Shown in pieces: positions 58,767 through 64,000 of a DNA stretch of 64,000 nt. This stretch comes from Microthrixaceae bacterium (lineage in GTDB: Bacteria > Actinomycetota > Acidimicrobiia > Acidimicrobiales > Microtrichaceae): positions 62,001 through 126,000 of the forward strand of contig JADLFH010000046.1 of the NCBI GenBank assembly GCA_020845705.1. The letters run 5' to 3'. A program made the translations under genes and the position numbers. The notes beneath the pieces were generated by a model that worked only from the letters and a program-made list of their open reading frames with translations, made no database searches and was not told the DNA's origin. Position 1 is the stretch's first letter; each line of letters begins with the position of its first letter.

Positions 58767-59574
58767 CCGTGATGCCTCCATCGACGGGGATGACGGCTCC
58801 GGTGAGGTAAGCGCCGGCGCGGGACGATAGGAAGATCGCGGTGCCGGCCATGTCATCGGGACGACCGATCCGACCCAGGGGAACGGTGCGTTCGACGGCG
58901 GACCGTGTCGAGGGGTCGCTCAGAGCGAAGGCCATCATCTTCGATTCGAACGGACCCGGTGCGATGGCGTTGACCGCGATGTGCTCGCTCGCGAGGCGGA
59001 GAGCAAGGTGATGTGTGAGTTGGTGGATCGCCGCCTTGGAGGCGCTGTAGGGGTAGCTCTCGAGCAAGGGTGGACGCATGCCATCGACGGACCCGATGTT
59101 GATCACCCGAGCGGGGTCCTCAGGTGAGCCGGCGGCGCGGAGCTCGGGCAACAACGCGGAGGTGAGGTAGAAGGGACCCTTGACGTTCGTATCCATCACC
59201 TTGTCGAAGCCGTCTTCGGGGAAGGCCTCGATCGGCGCACCCCACGTAGCACCGGCGTTGTTGACGAGAACGTGGAGTCGGTCTGACCACAGCCGGACAG
59301 CCTCGGCCAGTGCCTGCGCGCCGGCAGCGGTGGAGACATCGGCGACCACGGTGTGTACTTCGCCGTCCGTGGACAGGTCGGCTGCCGCGGCCGCGAGCTG
59401 GTCTGACTTCCGGGCTGAGATCAGCACATCTGCACCCGCGCGTAGGAATCCGCGGGCGATCATGAGTCCTATCCCCCGCGACCCGCCGGTGACGACAACA
59501 TGTTTGGCGGTGACGTCGAAGAGCCCGTCGGGCGTGGACGGCCGATCGTTCATCTGATGCTCCAGCGTGGTCAT
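58759..59574 (-). CDS. Short-chain dehydrogenase/reductase
   Basis: 271 aa. Cofactor motif TGGSRGIG (about residues 26-33), NNAG, catalytic SASKAA with Tyr three residues ahead (YPYSASK) and upstream Ser (GSVDG). The C-terminal PVDGGITG is typical of classical SDRs. Substrate unknown. ATG 59574 overlaps the upstream gene (ATGA). Confidence 0.9.
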   Translation of the reverse strand: MTTLEHQMNDRPSTPDGLFDVTAKHVVVTGGSRGIGLMIARGFLRAGADVLISARKSDQLAAAAADLSTDGEVHTVVADVSTAAGAQALAEAVRLWSDRLHVLVNNAGATWGAPIEAFPEDGFDKVMDTNVKGPFYLTSALLPELRAAGSPEDPARVINIGSVDGMRPPLLESYPYSASKAAIHQLTHHLALRLASEHIAVNAIAPGPFESKMMAFALSDPSTRSAVERTVPLGRIGRPDDMAGTAIFLSSRAGAYLTGAVIPVDGGITGA

Positions 59575-60812
59575 GCGCAGTCCAGTGACTGTGGCGCAAC
59601 GGTGATGGCGAGCACGACGGTCGACGCGGCGTCCTCGTTGAGGGACCGGCCGATGTTGACCGCGATCGTCGGAAGATCGTCGCCGGAGCAGTAGATCGCG
59701 CTCGTGGCATGGCCCAGGCCTCGCGCCTCTCCGTCGAGGGGATCGAGCACGCTGTATTCGGTGACCAGGCGCCACCCGTTGTGGGTGAGGTGGCCGCGGT
59801 ACCAGGCGGTGAGTTCCTCAACCGTCGCCGCCGTGGTGGTCCACCCGTTCAAACCGTTGGGAGCGAGGAGCTCTGTCGCATCGTTGGGAAGTGGGACGCC
59901 TCGGACCGGGGAGCCGAGCGTCATCCGACAACCCAGACCCGCGCACGTGGAGGCCCCTCCTGCTGTGGCGACCTTGCCGACGACACTCGACGTGGTGGTG
60001 GACGACACCGCCGTCTTCGACGACGACTCGGCCGATTCGTCTGGGAGAACCGAGGTGACGACGGCGGCCGAATCGGGGGTTACAGCTGGTGGCTCGGGCG
60101 CAACGGTCTCGTGCCGGGTTGATGGCGGCCCATCGGCTGACGTGGTGGGTGTCCGCGACGGCCTTGGGTGGGGTTGAACCGGGGTCGCGCCGCCGGTGTG
60201 GGGCCCGGGGGTGGCGACGCTGCGTTCACCTGAAGGGCGATCGGCCGCAAGATCCGACGCAGAGGAACTGGGTGTTGGCGCGGCGCCTTTGTGGGATCCC
60301 CTGGTCAATGCCCACCCGAGGAACAGCCCTGCAACGAAGATGAGGAGTCCACCGATGACGAGCTTGGGCCACAACGGAGGATTTGTCGGAGTCGGCGGTA
60401 TCAAGGGGATCTCACCCTGACGGGGTGAGCGTGGTGCCGAAATCGATTGAGGGGACCCGCCGTTGTTGGTGACAGGTACTGGGATGTGCGGAGCGGAATG
60501 GGCGCGTCGATCCGGTACGGTTCGGCGCTCGACGACGCGGCGCTCGGGGTCGATGGCGGGTTCGGGGCCCTGCGACTCGTTGGCTGGATCCAAATGCGTC
60601 GGTGTCGGGATCTCGCCCGGGCGCTCGACTTGAGCGGTGGCAACGGTGAAGACGGTGTCGCAACCGGGACAAACGGTTCGTTGGATCGTGTTGGGAATGT
60701 CGCCGCCGAGGTGACAGCGGGGACATCTCACCCCGATCAACCCGAAACCCGCCGGAAGCGCGGAGCTTGGAGCAGGTGGCGGCCACTCGGCCGAAACGCG
60801 ATCCGCGGTCAC
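59571..60812 (-). CDS. Zinc-ribbon single-pass membrane protein
   Basis: 413 aa. N-terminal zinc ribbon (RCPRC at about residue 30 and VCPGC at about 50), a low-complexity charged stretch, one membrane helix (about residues 150-173, LVIGGLLIFVAGLFLGWAL), a long Ser/Thr/Pro linker and an extracytoplasmic C-terminal domain with two Cys (TCAGLGC). Topology: zinc ribbon inside, sensor-like domain outside. GTG 60812 has GGAGG upstream and avoids overlap with the divergent gene. Function unknown. Confidence 0.65.
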   Translation of the reverse strand: MTADRVSAEWPPPAPSSALPAGFGLIGVRCPRCHLGGDIPNTIQRTVCPGCDTVFTVATAQVERPGEIPTPTHLDPANESQGPEPAIDPERRVVERRTVPDRRAHSAPHIPVPVTNNGGSPQSISAPRSPRQGEIPLIPPTPTNPPLWPKLVIGGLLIFVAGLFLGWALTRGSHKGAAPTPSSSASDLAADRPSGERSVATPGPHTGGATPVQPHPRPSRTPTTSADGPPSTRHETVAPEPPAVTPDSAAVVTSVLPDESAESSSKTAVSSTTTSSVVGKVATAGGASTCAGLGCRMTLGSPVRGVPLPNDATELLAPNGLNGWTTTAATVEELTAWYRGHLTHNGWRLVTEYSVLDPLDGEARGLGHATSAIYCSGDDLPTIAVNIGRSLNEDAASTVVLAITVAPQSLDCA

Positions 60813-60903
60813 CAATTCCTCCAGCCCATCCCCCTGAATCCTGTTCGCGCGCGGGGTGCGCCGCAACCGCCTGGCAGAATCCCAACAGCCCGGGGAGGTT
60901 TCG
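60813..60903. promoter_or_regulatory. Divergent promoter region
   Basis: 91 bp between two divergent starts. It holds the ribosome binding sites of both genes (GGAGG at each end); no clear -10/-35 boxes are identified. Confidence 0.35.
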
Positions 60904-62625
60904 GTGGATGCGAGCACGTCTGAGAACTGGGACATCGTCGTGGTGGGCTCAGGGCCGGGTGGCCTCGCAGCAGCGGCGTGTCTCGCAGCGGCGGGCCGTC
61001 GGGTGTTGGTGGTGGAGGCGCACGATGTCGCGGGCGGGAACACGCAGGTGTTCCGTCGTCACCACATGAAGGCCGACGGAGTCCGCGACGAGTACGAGTT
61101 CGACGTGGGTGTCCACTACATCGGTGACTGCGGCGCGGGCGGGCTGTTCCCGTCGATCTTCGCGAGCCTCGGCGTGGGTGAGCGGATGCGGTTCCTGCCG
61201 CTGGATCCCGACGGCTTCGACACGCTGAGCTTCCCCGACCTGACCTTCGTGGTCCCCGCGGGTTGGGACCGCTACCGGGAGCGTCTCATCGACGCGTTCC
61301 CCCAGGAGCGGGCCGGGATAGATCGCGTGGTCACGACGCTCCAGTCGGTCGCAGAGGAGGGCCGCGCTCGCGTGATCCCCGGCGTCGAGACCCCGACCTT
61401 CGACCAGTGGGCGTTCCGTCCGCTCTCCGAGTTGTTCGCGGAGGGTGAGCTCTCCCAGCGCTCGCAGGCGGTGTTGGACCACTGGTCGGGCCTGTACGCG
61501 GGTGCTCCCTCACAGACTGCCGTGGCCATGCATGCCGGGATCATCGACCACTACATGCGGGGCGCCTACTACCCCGAAGGCGGAGGCCAGATGATCCCGG
61601 CCCGACTCGTGCAGGTCATCGAGGCACACGGTGGTGAGGTGCGGACCCTGAGCCCCGTGCGGCGGATCATCGTCGAGGAGTGTCGGGCGAGAGGCGTCGA
61701 GATGGAGGACGGCTCGATCATCACGGCGAATCTGGTGGTGTCGAACGCGGACCACGCACGCACCGTGTTCCAACTCGTGGGTGAAGCCCACTGGGAGCCG
61801 GCGACGCTGCGCTGGACCCGGGATGCGGCGATGACCCTTGGTCTGGTCTGTGTCTACTTGGTCGTGGACATCGACCTGACGAGCGGGCCGAACACCAACT
61901 ACTTCGTCTTCCCGACCTATGAGACCGAGGGGCTGTACGCCGGCCTCGACGAGGGCCGTCTCGACACCGACGCCGGCGTGTTCGTGTACCTGGCGATGGC
62001 ATCGAGGAAGGACCCCGACAACCCGCACCTGTGCCCCACCGGCCAGACCAACCTCCAGATCATGACCCTGGCGCCGCGGGGAACGCAGTGGTGGGGCTTG
62101 GACTCGTCGCCCGGTGATGGCGGCCGCTATCGGCGGAGCCCCGCCTATCTGGAACGCAAGGCGGAGATCACCGACGCGTTGCTCAGTGCCGCCGAGCGTG
62201 TCTTGGCCGACCAACTCGGTGGCGCGTCGTTGAGGGACCACGTGGTGTTCGTGGAGACCGCGACCCCGCTGTCCCAGCAGCGCTACACGCGCTCCACAGG
62301 CGGGACCAGCTACGGGTACATGCACTCACCCGAGCAGTCGGGAATGTGCCGGCCCGCGCACCGCAGCGAGATAGACGGGTTCTGGTTGGTCGGGGCAAAC
62401 ACGGTGTCAGGTCACGGCGTAGCTGGAGCGATGGTCGGCGGTGTCAACTGCGCCGGCCAGATACTCGAGCGGCCGCTGCTGGTGGAGATGATCCTGGGTC
62501 ACGCCCTGGTGGATCCGGCGGTGGTGCCGGCGGATCCAGCCGGCTTCGACCCGATCGAGTGGTGCCGGGGTAAACGTCTCCGTGAACGCCGGGCAGCAGG
62601 TCGGGCCGCTCGCGCCTCCCAATGA
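60904..62625 (+). CDS. FAD-dependent oxidoreductase, CrtISO/retinol saturase type
   Basis: 573 aa. N-terminal dinucleotide motif VVVGSGPGGLAAAACLAAAGRRVLVVEAHDVAGGN, followed by a histidine-rich FDVGVHYIG and the C-terminal GANTVSGHGVAGAMVGG FAD motif. This is the phytoene-desaturase superfamily branch of carotenoid isomerases and retinol saturases. GTG 60904 is preceded by GGGAGG. It probably acts on polyenes or other lipid isoprenoids; no other carotenoid gene is near. Confidence 0.88.
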   Translation: MDASTSENWDIVVVGSGPGGLAAAACLAAAGRRVLVVEAHDVAGGNTQVFRRHHMKADGVRDEYEFDVGVHYIGDCGAGGLFPSIFASLGVGERMRFLPLDPDGFDTLSFPDLTFVVPAGWDRYRERLIDAFPQERAGIDRVVTTLQSVAEEGRARVIPGVETPTFDQWAFRPLSELFAEGELSQRSQAVLDHWSGLYAGAPSQTAVAMHAGIIDHYMRGAYYPEGGGQMIPARLVQVIEAHGGEVRTLSPVRRIIVEECRARGVEMEDGSIITANLVVSNADHARTVFQLVGEAHWEPATLRWTRDAAMTLGLVCVYLVVDIDLTSGPNTNYFVFPTYETEGLYAGLDEGRLDTDAGVFVYLAMASRKDPDNPHLCPTGQTNLQIMTLAPRGTQWWGLDSSPGDGGRYRRSPAYLERKAEITDALLSAAERVLADQLGGASLRDHVVFVETATPLSQQRYTRSTGGTSYGYMHSPEQSGMCRPAHRSEIDGFWLVGANTVSGHGVAGAMVGGVNCAGQILERPLLVEMILGHALVDPAVVPADPAGFDPIEWCRGKRLRERRAAGRAARASQ

Positions 62626-62694
62626 CCGACCCACGCCTTCAATGGCGGTGTGCTCGCCGCGGGAACGGTTCCTCCGGACTGATGAGACAATCCC

Positions 62695-63381
62695 ATGGAG
62701 ACACCTGAGGGAGTCGTTGCCTGGATCGAGGCACGGCTGCGAGCGGCCGGCGATCCGGCGCGCGCGGTACAGGAGCAGCGATACCTGAAGTCGTCGCGGC
62801 CCTTCTACGGATGTGGAGTTCCTGCGGTCCGGCGTGTGGCGAAGTCGGCGATCGCAGAGTTCGGCATCGGGACAAGGGACGCGCTGGAGCCCGTGGTGGA
62901 AGCGCTGTGGGCGGGCGAGCCTTTCGAGAACCGCATGGTGGCCATTGAGATGTTGGTGCTACGCCTCGCTCTGTTGGGGCGCGATGACCTGCGGTGGCTA
63001 CGTCGATGGATCGCCGCTGGTGAGACCTGGGCGTTGGTCGACCGGCTATCCACCGCAGCGGCGGGTGATCTGGTCTCCCGTGATCCGCTCGGCGCCGAGG
63101 TGGTTCTCGACTGCTGGGCGGTCGACGAGTCGTTCTGGGTGCGTCGGGCGTCGATGCTGGCGCTGTTGCCTTCGCTGCGGGTCTCCGACGACCGCTGGGG
63201 CCAGTTCTGCCGCTATGCGGAGGCGCTGATGGACGAGCGTGAGTTCTTCGTCCGCAAAGCCATCGGCTGGGTCACGCGGGAGGTGGCGAAGCGGCGCCCC
63301 GACACGGCCCGGCCCTGGGTCGAGGCCCAACTCGGCCGAATGTCGTCTGTTACTCGCCGGGAAGCCATCAAGTACCTGTGA
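62695..63381 (+). CDS. DNA alkylation repair protein (AlkD-like)
   Basis: 228 aa. All-helical HEAT-repeat protein; the family motif is seen in AVQEQRYLKSSRPFYGCGVPAVR, NRMVAIEMLVLRL and WVRRASMLALL, with the AlkD-type Trp/Asp region WALVDRLST. Such enzymes excise bulky or cationic alkylated bases. Length normal. Confidence 0.88.
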   Translation: METPEGVVAWIEARLRAAGDPARAVQEQRYLKSSRPFYGCGVPAVRRVAKSAIAEFGIGTRDALEPVVEALWAGEPFENRMVAIEMLVLRLALLGRDDLRWLRRWIAAGETWALVDRLSTAAAGDLVSRDPLGAEVVLDCWAVDESFWVRRASMLALLPSLRVSDDRWGQFCRYAEALMDEREFFVRKAIGWVTREVAKRRPDTARPWVEAQLGRMSSVTRREAIKYL

Positions 63382-64000
63382 GCTGAGCGCGCAACACCAC
63401 CCGGCCCATTCTCAGCAGTCTGAGGCTGAGATCCCGGCCCGGCGCTGCTGGGAACAGGGTCGGCGCCCAGCAGCAGGAGTCGCCGCTGCCGGCCACGCTG
63501 CCGTTGGTGCAGGTGGAACCGGTGTAGTCGTGAGGGCCCGAGAACGTGGCACCCGACCAGTCGGCGGAGGTGAAGTCGATCCCCGCGTATTTCCCGGGCC
63601 GGCCCTGGGCCTGGGAGGTGAATCCCGGGAGCGTCGCGTCCGGAGGCGGGGTCGTCGCTGAGCAGTGCCGGGTCGCCGAAGTGAGCCCCAACCAGGCTCG
63701 AACGGTTGAACATGTCCATCGCGCTGAATCGACTCGGGACCGCCAACAGCAGGTCGGTGCACGTGGAGCCGGTCTCACCCGGGAACCAGGCACCATCGAG
63801 CGTCGAGTCCGAGATATCCACAGCGCACATCCCGATGTCTTGAAAGGTCATGCCGGTTGCCTGGGTGAAGGGCATCCTGACATCGGCGAATCCGTGTCGA
63901 CGACGTCGCGCCGTTCAGGCGTGTTGCACCGGCCGGCCGGCAGCCGATGAATGCGCCCTGGATCGTGGCGTTGGTGAAGTCGGCTTTGGTGAGCGACAGG
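63368..64000 (-). pseudogene. Cys-containing pentapeptide-like secreted protein, frameshifted and cut by the window edge
   Basis: Three minus-strand frames share one protein-like character. From the edge: LTKADFTNATIQGAFIGC (pentapeptide-like A-D-F pattern), then, in another frame from about 63895, MTFQDIGMCAVDISDSTLDGAWFPGETGSTCTDLLL, then from about 63650 GIDFTSADWSGATFSGPHDYTGSTCTNGS. At least two frameshifts break it within 600 bp. The repeated GSTCT blocks suggest internal duplication. Degraded gene or poor sequence quality near a contig end; N-terminus outside the window. Confidence 0.55.

Overview
The window is high-GC DNA from an actinobacterium, most likely one of the Acidimicrobiia. 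Supporting signs are a Lys/Ala-tailed topoisomerase I, a SigR/RsrA-type sigma/anti-sigma pair, a mycothiol-dependent-enzyme-like protein, a DUF2342 metalloprotease, DisA, RadA and ClpC in actinobacterial arrangements, and frequent GTG starts. No phage or plasmid backbone is visible. At least fifteen genes carry a TAnnnT -10 box exactly 6 or 7 bases before the start codon, which points to widespread leaderless transcription.

Layout. 1-4450: topA (3' part), an MFS permease, tmk and holB. 4503-7235: a tRNA-Thr(CGT) gene whose 3' 44 bp is repeated exactly at 7192. Between the copies is a 2.7-kb island with an unrecognised 413-aa protein followed by an Xre/MbcA-type antitoxin and a RES toxin. 7330-12448: accessory genes, including an Xre gene with a palindromic operator and a frameshifted nucleotidyltransferase, an orphan PemK/MazF-like protein, lipoproteins, a PlsC-like acyltransferase and a secreted beta-propeller. 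12533-25015: an exopolysaccharide locus (glycosyltransferases, Wzx flippase, Wzz, PssD/PssE pair, Wzy, sulfotransferase) bracketed by three secreted GH16 glycanases. 25479-32945: zinc-ribbon peptide, SigR/RsrA, DUF2342 protease, tilS-hpt-ftsH-folE and an acyltransferase. 32949-43343: a GT-C glycosyltransferase, then a cofactor cluster (folP, pseudophosphatase, folB, folK, DUF2520/PanG-like, panC, nadB, MDMPI-like, nadC, GT2, coaX). 43456-53895: polyprenyl synthase, clpC, lipoprotein, radA, disA, dienelactone hydrolase, Crp-like regulator, ispD, ispF, rlmB. 53920-64000: small envelope proteins, a tandem-repeat intergenic region, an M23 lipoprotein, two lipoproteins each behind its own cobalamin riboswitch, RDD protein, SDR, zinc-ribbon membrane protein, RetSat/CrtISO-like oxidoreductase, AlkD-like protein and a broken secreted protein at the window edge.

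The two most promising unusual systems are (a) the pair of B12-riboswitch-controlled lipoproteins, one an alpha/alpha-toroid protein and the other a small beta-type protein. They look like the two halves of an intrinsic-factor/transcobalamin-type corrinoid binder made as separate secreted proteins. And (b) the integrase-less tRNA-Thr island, which couples an uncharacterised protein with a C-x4-CC...H cluster to an Xre-RES toxin-antitoxin pair.
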